In this document: one piece after another, positions 34,758 to 42,914 of the stretch
How the letters are laid out: every line of letters starts with the position of its first letter
Numbering within the stretch: position 1 is the first letter of the stretch
Assembly (NCBI RefSeq): GCF_018555685.1
Contig: NZ_JAFLWW010000004.1
Coordinates: forward strand, 558,001 to 622,000
Length of the DNA stretch: 64,000 nt
Direction of reading: 5' to 3'
DNA from: Aminobacter anthyllidis
GTDB lineage: Bacteria > Pseudomonadota > Alphaproteobacteria > Rhizobiales > Rhizobiaceae
Translations under genes and position numbers: made by a program
The notes under the pieces: generated by a model
Databases searched by the model: none
Seen by the model: only the letters and a program-made list of their open reading frames with translations
What the model was told of the DNA's origin: nothing

Positions 34758-35831
34758 CTATTTCGCGAGCGGTTTCGCACGCTCTTCGAGAGGCGGCAGG
34801 AACGCACGGGTGAAAATTTCCTCGGGCTTCGGCGTGCGAGGCAGACGGCATGCGTCCACCATCAGGGCAATAGAACGAGCGATGCGCTTGTCGTCGACAT
34901 CGCCGATGCCATGAACGGCGCCTTCCGGATGTGCCATTTCGACCTGCAAGGTACCCATCAGGCGCGGACCATCGACCTCGCGGCGGAATTTCGGTGCCAT
35001 CTTCTGGACGGCGTTCAGCGCCGTTTCGGGATCTTTCAGGGTTTCCACCAGGCCACGGTTGACCGCGGCGACCAAGCCCTTGACCGCTTCCGGATGCTTG
35101 GCGATGAACTCCGGGCTCATCATCAGCGCATTGCCGTAGAACTCCGGCACCAGATCCTGGAATTCGAGGAAATCCAGTTTCTCGCGTCCGTCTATGTCGA
35201 TGCCGCGCAGTGCCGCAATGATGGTGTTGACGAAGCCGAACACCCCATCGACGTTACCATCGACAACCTCCTTGGCATTGGCCGCCATGCTGGCGTTGGA
35301 GCGAAGGATCCGAACGTCTTCCGGATCGATGCCGGCGATCTTTGCATAAGGCGGGAAGGCCTCGATCGCGGCGTCGATCGGGTGACCGATGATGACCTTG
35401 TCCTTGAGATCCTTTGGTTCCCTGATCGGCCCGCCCTTGCGGATGCCGATGGTCAGCGGCGTTGTGTTGAACGCGACAAAGACGGCTGTCGGGCAGTTTT
35501 TGGGTCGAAGACCGGCAAGCTTGATCAGCGCGTTCATGTCACCATAACCGCCGTCATAGCCTTCTTGGGGAATGCGCGTGACGACCGACGCCGCGCCATC
35601 ACCAGGCGAGAACTCCACGTCCAGCCCGGCTTCCTTGAAATAACCGCGCTCATGCGCAAGACAGAAAAAGGCATGTGGGCCGGATATTCCGCCGTTCAAC
35701 AGGAGCTTGACCTTCAGCAGGTCGCCGGAAGCGGCCGGCGCTGTTGTTTGGGCGAAAGCCGGTGAAACTGCGGACGCCAGGACGGCAGCACCGCCCATTG
35801 CTTTGAAGATGTCACGACGGGTCGTTCTCAT
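34758..35831 (-). CDS. NMT1-like ABC substrate-binding protein with Tat signal
   Basis: This 357-residue protein starts with RTTRRDIFKAMGG, a twin-arginine signal followed by a hydrophobic stretch ending near AFAQT. The ATG at 35831 has GGAGGAGGGA upstream; an earlier ORF start 28 codons away is unsuitable. The mature part shares GGISGPHAFFCLAHERGYFKEAGL and GGYGDMNALIKLAG with the signal-less copy at 30941. It is the first gene of the leftward operon and divergent from the LysR gene. Tat export suggests folding or ligand loading before secretion. Confidence 0.85.
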   Translation of the reverse strand: MRTTRRDIFKAMGGAAVLASAVSPAFAQTTAPAASGDLLKVKLLLNGGISGPHAFFCLAHERGYFKEAGLDVEFSPGDGAASVVTRIPQEGYDGGYGDMNALIKLAGLRPKNCPTAVFVAFNTTPLTIGIRKGGPIREPKDLKDKVIIGHPIDAAIEAFPPYAKIAGIDPEDVRILRSNASMAANAKEVVDGNVDGVFGFVNTIIAALRGIDIDGREKLDFLEFQDLVPEFYGNALMMSPEFIAKHPEAVKGLVAAVNRGLVETLKDPETALNAVQKMAPKFRREVDGPRLMGTLQVEMAHPEGAVHGIGDVDDKRIARSIALMVDACRLPRTPKPEEIFTRAFLPPLEERAKPLAK

Positions 35832-35925
35832 GCTTCCCTCCTCCGGGGCGCCTTCGCGTGATGCGGTGGCTAAGAACCTCGTCAGAGCTTCGTCGTTTCT
35901 GTCGTTGCCGTCCATTTCAGAATGT

Positions 35926-35940
35926 GCAACGCTCTATTGC
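35926..35940. promoter_or_regulatory. Possible LysR-type site GCAA-N7-TTGC
   Basis: The inverted repeat GCAA (35926-35929) and TTGC (35937-35940) lies between the divergent operon and LysR gene and fits the T-N11-A class. Arms are short; it is only a candidate. Confidence 0.35.
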
Positions 35941-35964
35941 CGAAAACAGAACGCAGCACAACCA

Positions 35965-36903
35965 ATGTCCCGCACACTTATCCCCGTGTCGCTCATCTAC
36001 TTCGACCGGGTTGCGACAGAGGGCTCCATTCAGGCGGCCGCTCGAAGCTTGAACATCGCCGCTTCGGCGATCGATCGGCAAATCCTCGGTCTTGAGGATC
36101 GGCTGAACGCCAAGCTCTTCGAGAGAATGCCGAAGGGCATGCGGTTGACGGCAGCCGGTGAAATATTGACCGGGTTGGTGCGCCGCTGGCAGGTCGAAGA
36201 GAGCAAGACCGTGACCGAGATCTTTCGCCTGCAAGGCATCCAGCAGGGGAAAGTCAACATCTTCGCGATGGACAGCCATGCAAGCAGCATCCTGCCGCAA
36301 CTCGTCCAGCGCCTTGCGGTCGAACATCCCCTAATCGGATTGTCGGTTCAGATTGGCTCCACGGACGAGGCAGTCGCAGCACTCATGGACGGCGAGACTG
36401 ACCTGGTCGTCGCCTTCAATTTGCCGGCGCTCAGGGAATTGCGTGTGCTCTGGAATTCGACCCTTCCGCTTGGATGCGTCGTTCATCCAAAACACCCGCT
36501 TCTCGATCTACCGGAAGTGAGACTGCACGATGTCATCGCTTACCCGATCGCGTTGCAGAGCAAGTCGCTGCTTATCCGAAGGCTCCTTGAGACACGATAC
36601 AGTTGGCTTTTCACCGAGCCGCGGGGGCATGTTGAAACCAACTCCCTGCACTTGGTCAAGAACTTGGCGCGCAGTGGCAACTACGTCGCGCTGACCTCCG
36701 AACTCGATACTGCCGAGGAACTGGTGAGCGGTGTCCTCCGCTTCGTGCCGATCGTGGATAGCGACGCAATAAGGCAAACGTCCGGTGTCGCGGCCGCAGC
36801 CTCGAAGCCTCTGAGCTCGATCGTCGAAATCGTTGCAAATTGCGCAATTGGGGTTGTGGAAAAGGTGTTGCGCGAAGCCCGCAATGGACCCGTCAGCCGC
36901 TAG
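35965..36903 (+). CDS. LysR family transcriptional regulator
   Basis: This 312-residue regulator has an N-terminal winged helix with FDRVATEGSIQAAARSLNIAASAIDRQI-like recognition helix and LEDRLNAKLFERMPKGMRLTAAGE. The C-terminal effector domain includes VNIFAMDSHASSILPQLVQRL. The ATG at 35965 is chosen within a longer open frame because it starts the normal LysR N-terminus. It is divergent from the four-binding-protein operon, whose first gene starts 133 bases away, so it probably controls that operon. Confidence 0.88.
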   Translation: MSRTLIPVSLIYFDRVATEGSIQAAARSLNIAASAIDRQILGLEDRLNAKLFERMPKGMRLTAAGEILTGLVRRWQVEESKTVTEIFRLQGIQQGKVNIFAMDSHASSILPQLVQRLAVEHPLIGLSVQIGSTDEAVAALMDGETDLVVAFNLPALRELRVLWNSTLPLGCVVHPKHPLLDLPEVRLHDVIAYPIALQSKSLLIRRLLETRYSWLFTEPRGHVETNSLHLVKNLARSGNYVALTSELDTAEELVSGVLRFVPIVDSDAIRQTSGVAAAASKPLSSIVEIVANCAIGVVEKVLREARNGPVSR

Positions 36904-37176
36904 CGCAGCAGCCTAGTCGCACCGGACCGTTGTCAATTGCCCTGAAAATCCACTTTTCCCCACGTCACACCCTTACCGCGCGGGAGGTTGTAGGCCGAGC
37001 GGCAGCTCACCGCGAAATTCATCGAAAACCGGACTGGCCGTTTCCGGTCCCGTCATCGCCGACGGCAATCGGGCCGTCAACGGTGATGATTCCTTCCTCC
37101 GTGGAGCATTCGCTTCCGCCGCTCGGATTTGGTCACCCGAGCGGCTTTTCATTGTCAGGATGGTGGACGGACGAGG

Positions 37177-37380
37177 CTAGGGCCCATCAGTCTTAGCTTT
37201 CAAACGTTTGGCACCGAGGTACATCACTGCTGACGCCGCTTTCGTGCGGTCCCAGCCGGCGGCCTCGGCATGGTCCAGAAGCTTATCGACATGTTCTGCT
37301 AAGGCGCCTTGGCATTCAGCATCGTAAGCCAGGGCACTTGGGTGATTTTCGGGCGATTTTATCATGGGTAGCTTTGCCAT
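37177..37380 (-). CDS. Small conserved hypothetical protein
   Basis: This 67-residue protein reads AYDAECQGALAEHVDKLLDHAEAAGWDRTKAASAVMYLGAKRL-like in its core, an amphipathic helix pair with no known domain. I recall similar small proteins in rhizobia but cannot check. A GGACG six to eight bases upstream of the ATG is weak. It lies 57 bases after the DUF982 gene on the same strand. Expression is not certain. Confidence 0.5.
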   Translation of the reverse strand: MAKLPMIKSPENHPSALAYDAECQGALAEHVDKLLDHAEAAGWDRTKAASAVMYLGAKRLKAKTDGP

Positions 37381-37437
37381 TAGTTACGTCCGAATAGCTG
37401 GGAGAGGGCAGCAGCTAGCTGCTGCCCCGCCGATCAA

Positions 37438-37722
37438 TTAAGCGTGGGCAGATCGAGACCCCGCACTTTCCAGGGGCATCTCGCCGTCCTCGACCAGGAT
37501 GTCATTCTTCCGAGCAAAGGCGGCGAAGACACCCCTGGCTGTCTCAGCGTCAATGTCCCCAGACAATGCAGCTTTACAGGCCCTGATTGCCGCTCGCTGC
37601 TCAGGGCTATTCCCGCACCACTCCATCGCGAATTGAAAGGCATCGACAACGGTATTGAGTTGGCGAGGGAAGCCAAGTCCGACCCAAACACGGATGGGCT
37701 TTTGGAAAGATTGTGCGAGCAT
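37438..37722 (-). CDS. DUF982 domain protein, copy 1
   Basis: This 94-residue protein has the DUF982 pattern: a short beta segment KPIRVWVGLGFPRQLNTVVDAFQFAMEW, then AAIRACKAALSGDIDAETARGVFAAFARKNDILVE. DUF982 genes are frequent in Rhizobium and Mesorhizobium and have no established function. The ATG at 37722 has GGAGGA upstream. It is 14 bases downstream of a paralogue. Confidence 0.75.
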   Translation of the reverse strand: MLAQSFQKPIRVWVGLGFPRQLNTVVDAFQFAMEWCGNSPEQRAAIRACKAALSGDIDAETARGVFAAFARKNDILVEDGEMPLESAGSRSAHA

Positions 37723-37736
37723 CGCGCGTCCTCCGC

Positions 37737-38039
37737 TTATGGACCGAGACCGCTTGCGCCAGCCTTTCCCCCTGTCATCCATGGCAGCGGGATGCTGACC
37801 TCTTCGAGGATGTTGGCGGATTTGGCGAAGCCGCAGAATGCCTGTCGCGCGGCGCCGAGCGGATAGTTGCTCTCAAAAGCGCGTTGACAGGCGCGGAGCG
37901 CCGTCTCGTAAATCGTGCCGCGTCGGTTCTTTGGCCATTCATAGAGAAATTCGAGGGCGTCCTCGAGACATGCTATTTCCTCGATAAGACTGTTTCCGGA
38001 CTTTACGAAAACAGGGCTGTCGAACATCCGATCGCTCAT
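37737..38039 (-). CDS. DUF982 domain protein, copy 2
   Basis: This 100-residue paralogue has DSPVFVKSGNSLIEEIACLEDALEFLYEW and ALRACQRAFESNYPLGAARQAFCGFAKSANILEE, the same two-part pattern as the downstream copy. The ATG at 38039 with GGAGG five to ten bases upstream is chosen over a TTG four codons earlier. The two genes are clearly an old tandem duplication, since only the pattern is shared. Confidence 0.76.
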   Translation of the reverse strand: MSDRMFDSPVFVKSGNSLIEEIACLEDALEFLYEWPKNRRGTIYETALRACQRAFESNYPLGAARQAFCGFAKSANILEEVSIPLPWMTGGKAGASGLGP

Positions 38040-38602
38040 TAGATCCTCCAAGTCGAACGAAAGTTTGCGTTTTTGAATAGGCCGACGCCGACAGCGGCAG
38101 CGACCTGCAATCGATATGTGTCGTCAGATTTCCGGTTTCAAGAACAGTTTGACGCAGGGGTCAGCAATCGAGCAATGTCGGGTGGAGTACCACTGGCTTA
38201 GGCGATTTTCGCAAGAATTTTGGGCATCGATACAGAAAACAAGAAATGCCTGGCGAGCTTCTGTGGTGAAAAGCGGCGAGGCCCGATCGGCAGCGAGTGC
38301 CCCCCAGCGTGCAAAATTCCCTCTTCCCGCCCTCCACGCTCCACGCTCCACGATGTATGAAATGAATCCGAGGTTAGTTCGGGACCTCGGTCATACTTGA
38401 ATTGATGTCAGCTATCGCTTTCTGGTCGGCGGAAGCTGCCTGTCCGGAGACGGGCCCGATGCTGCCGGAAATTTGACTGAGACGGTCCGCTCTTAGACTG
38501 GCGCTCGAAAGAGCGGTCGCTTGAATCCTACGGCAGTTCGACTGCAACGCGATCCAATCGCGGTCTTGGCGGAAAATCCGACCCGCCAAAGTCAGGAATC
38601 TG
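38040..38602. other. Non-coding region between DUF982 and LysR genes
   Basis: No gene is convincing in this 563-base stretch. The only repeat seen is three tandem copies of CTCCACG at 38332-38352. A 71-codon leftward frame at 38374-38589 lacks a ribosome site and family likeness. Confidence 0.45.
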
Positions 38603-39493
38603 CTACTTCTGCCTCAGAGCATCAACCACAATCCGGAATGCCGGCAGGTTCTGGTGACGGCTTGGGTAATAGAGGAAATAGCCGTCGAAGAAGGGCGACC
38701 AGTCATCGAGCAGAAGCACTAGTTCGCCCGATGCTACCAGCTGATCGGCCAGGCTGTTCGGCACGAAGGCGATGCCCAGCCCGTTCAACACCGCATCCAT
38801 CATTGGCTCCGATTTGTTGAACGTCAGCTGGCCATTCACGCGCACACGCAGTTCCTGGCCGTCCTTCTCGAACTCCCACGCATAGAGCCCGCCACGCGTC
38901 TCGTGGCGCATGTTGATGCAGTTGTGTCCAATCAGCTCCTGCGGGTGCTGCGGCGCGCCGTGCGCGGCGACATACCCTGGCGCGGCGACGGCCACCATTC
39001 GCCAATCCGGCCCAATGCGGACGGCGATCATGTCCTTCTCAAGGCTTTCGCCCAACCTCACGCCGGCGTCGAATCCATCCTCGACAATGTTGCGAAAACT
39101 GCTGTCCAGGCTGAGTTCAACGCCGATGTCGGGATAGTTTAGCAGCACCGACTTCAGTTTCGGCCAGACCACAGTGTCTAGCGCGTGTTGAGACAGAGTG
39201 AGACGGATTGACCCGGATGGGCGCTCGCGGAATTCCATCAGCTGTGCGATTTCCTCTTCGATCTCGGCCACACGCGGGGCCATGACCCGCAGCAGCCGCT
39301 CGCCGGCCTCAGTGAGAGCAACTGAGCGCGTCGTTCGCGTCAAAAGACGGATGCCCATATTGGTTTCCAGCCGCTTGATCGTATGGCTGAGCGTTGATTG
39401 CGCGACGCCAATGCGGGCGGCAGCGCGCGTGAAGCTATGTTCGTCGGCGACTGCCTTGAACCACATCAGATCGTTGAAATCGGTTCCCGCCAT
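38603..39493 (-). CDS. LysR family transcriptional regulator
   Basis: This 296-residue regulator has a normal winged helix: FKAVADEHSFTRAAARIGVAQSTLSHTIKRLE, then IRLLTRTTRSVALTEAGERLL. The effector domain includes GSIRLTLSQHALDTVVWPKL. The ATG at 39493 with AAAGGTG upstream starts the typical N-terminus; an ATG 24 bases earlier is possible. It is divergent from the NepI-like gene, with a palindrome between. Confidence 0.9.
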   Translation of the reverse strand: MAGTDFNDLMWFKAVADEHSFTRAAARIGVAQSTLSHTIKRLETNMGIRLLTRTTRSVALTEAGERLLRVMAPRVAEIEEEIAQLMEFRERPSGSIRLTLSQHALDTVVWPKLKSVLLNYPDIGVELSLDSSFRNIVEDGFDAGVRLGESLEKDMIAVRIGPDWRMVAVAAPGYVAAHGAPQHPQELIGHNCINMRHETRGGLYAWEFEKDGQELRVRVNGQLTFNKSEPMMDAVLNGLGIAFVPNSLADQLVASGELVLLLDDWSPFFDGYFLYYPSRHQNLPAFRIVVDALRQK

Positions 39494-39523
39494 CTGCGCA
39501 CCTTTATATGGGCGCATGCATAT

Positions 39524-39542
39524 TAATCGATCTGGTCGATTA
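39524..39542. promoter_or_regulatory. Palindrome TAATCGA-N5-TCGATTA between LysR and NepI-like genes
   Basis: Seven-base perfect arms (39524-39530 and 39536-39542) sit 31 bases from the LysR start and 82 bases from the efflux gene start. The spacing suits a LysR tetramer site that controls both divergent genes. Confidence 0.6.
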
Positions 39543-39623
39543 GTTCATGCAATTCTTGGTGGCTAATCCGAATTATCGGGTTTTGCTAGATGAGGCTCAT
39601 TCAATCGACCGCGAGCCGCTGAC

Positions 39624-40805
39624 GTGACCGACACAACATTCCAAACTCTGGATCGCAGGCCTGTCCTCTGGGGGCCTGTTCTGTCCATGGCGCTCTGCGT
39701 TGCCGTCCTTATTGCCTCGGAGTTCATGCCCGTCAGCCTGCTGACGCCAATTGCGAATGATCTCGGCGTGACGGAAGGCGCGACCGGCCAGGCAATCTCC
39801 ATATCCGGCGTCTTCGCCGTCGTGACCAGCCTGTTTATCGCCGGCCTTGTGAAGAACACCGATCGCAAGCTGGTGCTGCTCTCCTTCTCGGCGCTGCTCG
39901 TCATATCGGGCGCCGTCGTGACCTTGGCCCCCAGCTTTCCTGTGCTTATGGCCGGTCGCGCCCTGCTGGGCGTGGCTATCGGCGGCTTCTGGTCGATGTC
40001 GACAGCGATCGTCATGCGGTTGGTGCCTGCCGACTCCGTGCCGAAGGGGTTGGCCATGATCAATGCCGGCAACGCAATCGCCGCCACCATCGCCGCACCG
40101 CTGGGCAGCTTGCTCGGCGACTATGTCGGCTGGCGCGGCGCATTCTTCCTGGTCGTGCCGCTGGCACTGGCCGCGCTTGCGTGGCAGTGGGTCGCAATGC
40201 CGTCGCTGCTCTCACTGGGCCGGGTGAGAACGGCTAATGTGTTCAGGCTGCTTGGCAGCCGTCAGGTCGCGCTTGGCATGCTCGCGATCTTCCTGCTCTT
40301 CATGGGGCAGTTCGCGCTTTTCACCTATCTGCGGCCGTATCTGGAGACTGTCGCCGGTTTCAGCGTCCAGACACTTTCGGCCATCCTGCTGATGTTGGGA
40401 CTGGCGGGTGTCATCGGAACCTGGGCGATCGGCCGGCTGCTGAAGGCCCGTCTCTACAGCATATTGATCGCCATTCCGCTTTTCATGGCGCTGCTTGCCG
40501 TTCTGCTGATCGTTTTCGGCTCAGCGCCCGCCGTCGTCGCCGTACTGCTGGTCGCCTGGGGCTTCTTCGGCACCGCCGCCCCGGTTGGCTGGGGCGTTTG
40601 GCTCAGCCGCGCCATGGCCGACGACTCCGAAGCCGGCGGCGGACTGCAGGTCGCGGTCATCCAGCTCGCCATCACCCTGGGCGCGGCAACCGGGGGCCTT
40701 TTGTTTGATCATCTCGGCTGGTGGAGCGCGTTCGCGCTCGCAGCAATCCTCTTGCTTGGCTCCGCCATTGCCGCCGCCGCAGCCGCCTACGACCACAACC
40801 GCTGA
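39624..40805 (+). CDS. nepI: MFS transporter, purine ribonucleoside efflux pump NepI-like
   Basis: This 393-residue MFS pump closely follows the NepI pattern: EFMPVSLLTPIANDLGVTEGATGQ at the first helix, then TSLFIAGLVKNTDRK, GRALLGVAIGGFWSMS and VGWRGAFFLVVPLAL. About 12 membrane helices are visible. NepI exports purine ribonucleosides in Escherichia coli. The start is a GTG at 39624 with no strong ribosome site. It is divergent from a LysR gene and followed by a Tat-exported hydrolase 14 bases later. Confidence 0.83.
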   Translation: MTDTTFQTLDRRPVLWGPVLSMALCVAVLIASEFMPVSLLTPIANDLGVTEGATGQAISISGVFAVVTSLFIAGLVKNTDRKLVLLSFSALLVISGAVVTLAPSFPVLMAGRALLGVAIGGFWSMSTAIVMRLVPADSVPKGLAMINAGNAIAATIAAPLGSLLGDYVGWRGAFFLVVPLALAALAWQWVAMPSLLSLGRVRTANVFRLLGSRQVALGMLAIFLLFMGQFALFTYLRPYLETVAGFSVQTLSAILLMLGLAGVIGTWAIGRLLKARLYSILIAIPLFMALLAVLLIVFGSAPAVVAVLLVAWGFFGTAAPVGWGVWLSRAMADDSEAGGGLQVAVIQLAITLGAATGGLLFDHLGWWSAFALAAILLLGSAIAAAAAAYDHNR

Positions 40806-40819
40806 CAGGAGCACTGACC

Positions 40820-41890
40820 ATGTCTAACCACAACCCTATCACTGCAACGCGCCGCACCATGATCGGCGTACTCGCCAGCGTGGCGATCGTCGCGCCGCGC
40901 ACCCTCTTCGCCCAATCCAACCCGACTGGAAATACGACCATGACCAACCACGGCTATACATTCGAACTCTCGCCCGATGTCACCCGCACACCGGTGCGCT
41001 ACCGCAATCGCTACGGCATCGAGGTCGCCGCCGATCTCTATCGGCCGAAGGCCTTTGACGCATCGGCCAAGCACCCCGCGATTGTCATCGGCCCTCCGCA
41101 CGGCGGCGTGAAGGAACAGGGTGTCGGCATTTACGCCCAGGAGATGGCCAAGCGCGGCTTCGTGGCGCTCGGCTTCGATCCCTCTTATAACGGCGAAAGC
41201 GGCGGCGAGCCGCGTCACATCACCTCGCCTGAAATCTTCGCGGAAGATTTCAGCGCAGGCGTCGATTATCTCGGTACGCTTACCGTAGTTGACCGCGAGC
41301 GCATTGGCGCGATCGGCATGTGCGGCAGCGGCGGTTTCCTTCTCAGCCAAGCCGCTGTCGATCAACGTATCAGGGCCGTCGCGACAACCGCGATGTATGA
41401 CATCAGCCGCGTCATGCGGAATGGTTGGCAGGACTCCAGTTCCGACGCAGAGAGGCATAAAATGCTGGCAGCTCTCTCCAATCAGCGCTGGGCGGACATA
41501 GACGCTGGTTCGCCGCAATTGCAGCCGACGTTTCCGGCTTCGATGCCAGCGGAAGGGCCGGATCCGATCACACGCGAGTTCTTCGAATATTATGTCGAAC
41601 CGCGCGGCCGTCATCCACGCTCCATCGGTGGGTTCACCCTGACCAGCGGCTTGCCACATGTCAATTTCGGCCAGTTGCGCCACATTGCCGACATTGCCCC
41701 GCGACGCATCATGCTCATTACCGGCGACATCGCGCACAGCCGATATTTCAGCGAAACGGTGCATGAGCAGGCCAAGGGCAACAGCGAGCTGGTTGTCGTT
41801 CCCGACGCGCGCCACATCGACCTTTACGACCGCGTCGACGTGATCCCGTTTGATCGGTTGCAGAGCTTCTTCAGCGAAGCGTTGGCCTGA
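40820..41890 (+). CDS. Alpha/beta hydrolase with twin-arginine signal
   Basis: This 356-residue protein starts at the ATG 40820 with a Tat-like signal (TATRRTMIGVLASVAIV ending near LFAQS). The hydrolase body shows HPAIVIGPPHGGVKEQG and the elbow GMCGSGGFLLSQAAV, with late DARHIDLYD for the histidine. The elbow reads G-x-C-G-S-G, with cysteine before glycine-serine, like dienelactone hydrolase relatives. It is 14 bases after the NepI-like gene. Substrate is unknown; export places it in the periplasm. Confidence 0.82.
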   Translation: MSNHNPITATRRTMIGVLASVAIVAPRTLFAQSNPTGNTTMTNHGYTFELSPDVTRTPVRYRNRYGIEVAADLYRPKAFDASAKHPAIVIGPPHGGVKEQGVGIYAQEMAKRGFVALGFDPSYNGESGGEPRHITSPEIFAEDFSAGVDYLGTLTVVDRERIGAIGMCGSGGFLLSQAAVDQRIRAVATTAMYDISRVMRNGWQDSSSDAERHKMLAALSNQRWADIDAGSPQLQPTFPASMPAEGPDPITREFFEYYVEPRGRHPRSIGGFTLTSGLPHVNFGQLRHIADIAPRRIMLITGDIAHSRYFSETVHEQAKGNSELVVVPDARHIDLYDRVDVIPFDRLQSFFSEALA

Positions 41891-41973
41891 TCGGTCAACG
41901 TGCGAAAAGCGCCCCGCGCGCTTGCGCAGGGCACCCACCGCAGTAGTTCTGAGACGAAGACCGGGAGACGACC

Positions 41974-42423
41974 ATGTCGAGCCAACTTCCCACCCGACGC
42001 AACGTCCTTGCCGGCCTTGCCATCGCCGTGGCAATGCCGCGCGTGGCGAGCGCCCAGACAAATGAGGCTCCGATGCGGATGCGCTGTTCCTTTTCTGACC
42101 AGTCCTTCACCTATCGCCTGTTCGACAGTCCGACCACGCGCGATCTCATTTCGCTGCTGCCGCTGGACCTGAAGATCGAGGATTTCTCAAGCAACGAAAA
42201 GCTGGCGCACCTGCCGCGCCGGCTCGACGAAGGCGGGCTAGCCGACTACAGCGATGAAACCCCCGGCGATCTCTGCTATTTTCGCGGCTGGGGCAATTTG
42301 GCGTTTTTCTATGCCGCCTATGACTATCGGGGCGACCTGATCCGCCTCGGCCGCATCGAAGGTGGTGTCGAGCCACTGCTCGTCAAGGGCGAGTTCCCGC
42401 TGAGGATCGATCTGGTCAGCTGA
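41974..42423 (+). CDS. Cyclophilin-like fold protein with twin-arginine signal
   Basis: This 149-residue protein has a Tat-like signal (PTRRNVLAGLAIAVAM ending near ASAQT) and a mature domain with the cyclophilin-like pattern: FTYRLFDSPTTRDLISLLPLDLKIEDF, then KLAHLP, GDLCYFRGWGNLAFFYAAY and IRLGRIEGGVEPL. The 1.4-fold PF18050-type domain is small and has no catalytic arginine set of true prolyl isomerases that I can see. It follows the hydrolase with an 83-base gap and is followed by a hairpin. Confidence 0.75.
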   Translation: MSSQLPTRRNVLAGLAIAVAMPRVASAQTNEAPMRMRCSFSDQSFTYRLFDSPTTRDLISLLPLDLKIEDFSSNEKLAHLPRRLDEGGLADYSDETPGDLCYFRGWGNLAFFYAAYDYRGDLIRLGRIEGGVEPLLVKGEFPLRIDLVS

Positions 42424-42811
42424 GTTGGGGATGCACCGGTGGCATGTGGCATCCCCATAGATTGGAAAATGCACCGATCGTGCGGCGGCAGCTTTCGGAG
42501 AGCGATCAATTCCAACTTAATGTCCGCAGAGAGGTCGGTTGCGGAATGGCCGCTTTGGCCTACTGCGTTCCAACAGCTGACAGCCTGAAACCGCCCCCCT
42601 TTGGTCCAGTGACTGCTCCGCTCCACGCCGTACAAGTTGGATAACCGTTGGACCCGACGCACGCGCAATGGCTCTCATACGCTCGTCAGGGCGTGCGTTT
42701 TCCGCTGGTCCCGTAAAAATGCCCCGCGTCGCCCGGGAGCATCGCGTTCGGCGATCGACCTCATATTGCATCAACCGAACCGCCTTTTTTCAAGCAACTG
42801 CTGATGTGTGG
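42424..42811. other. Non-coding region before the twelve-gene operon
   Basis: It holds a hairpin at 42427-42456 and no gene I can support. The promoter and operator of the next operon begin at 42812. Confidence 0.5.
42427..42456 (+). terminator. Hairpin after the cyclophilin-like gene
   Basis: GGGGATGC (42427-42434) and GCATCCCC (42449-42456) pair with a 14-base loop just after the stop. No T-run follows, so termination strength is uncertain. Confidence 0.5.
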
Positions 42812-42840
42812 TTGACGACAAACGTCAAAGCGCCTAATCT
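42812..42840 (+). promoter_or_regulatory. Promoter of the twelve-gene operon
   Basis: A -35 box TTGACG (42812-42817) and a -10 box TAATCT (42835-42840) are separated by 17 bases. The -35 box also forms part of an inverted pair TTGACG-N5-CGTCAA. The -10 box overlaps the first two bases of the palindrome that follows, so a bound repressor would block the polymerase. Confidence 0.68.
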
Positions 42841-42865
42841 CTTGATCATCAGTGATGATCAAGAG
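42839..42865. promoter_or_regulatory. Perfect 13-1-13 operator palindrome
   Basis: CTCTTGATCATCA (42839-42851), one base G (42852), then TGATGATCAAGAG (42853-42865): every base of both 13-base arms pairs. It lies just downstream of the -10 box and 49 bases before the first start codon. The operon contains an FCD-type regulator at 53073, which is the likely ligand. Confidence 0.8.
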
Positions 42866-42914
42866 TGGATGGAGCCAAAACAGGGAACACTCCAGGCCAC
42901 AAACGGGAGGAGTT

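Noticed and set aside
38332-38352. Three tandem copies of CTCCACG considered as a CRISPR or regulatory repeat
   Set aside because: Too short and too few; no spacers and no cas gene in the window.
38374-38589. 71-codon leftward frame in the 38 kb gap
   Set aside because: No ribosome site, no recognisable family, and short enough to occur by chance.
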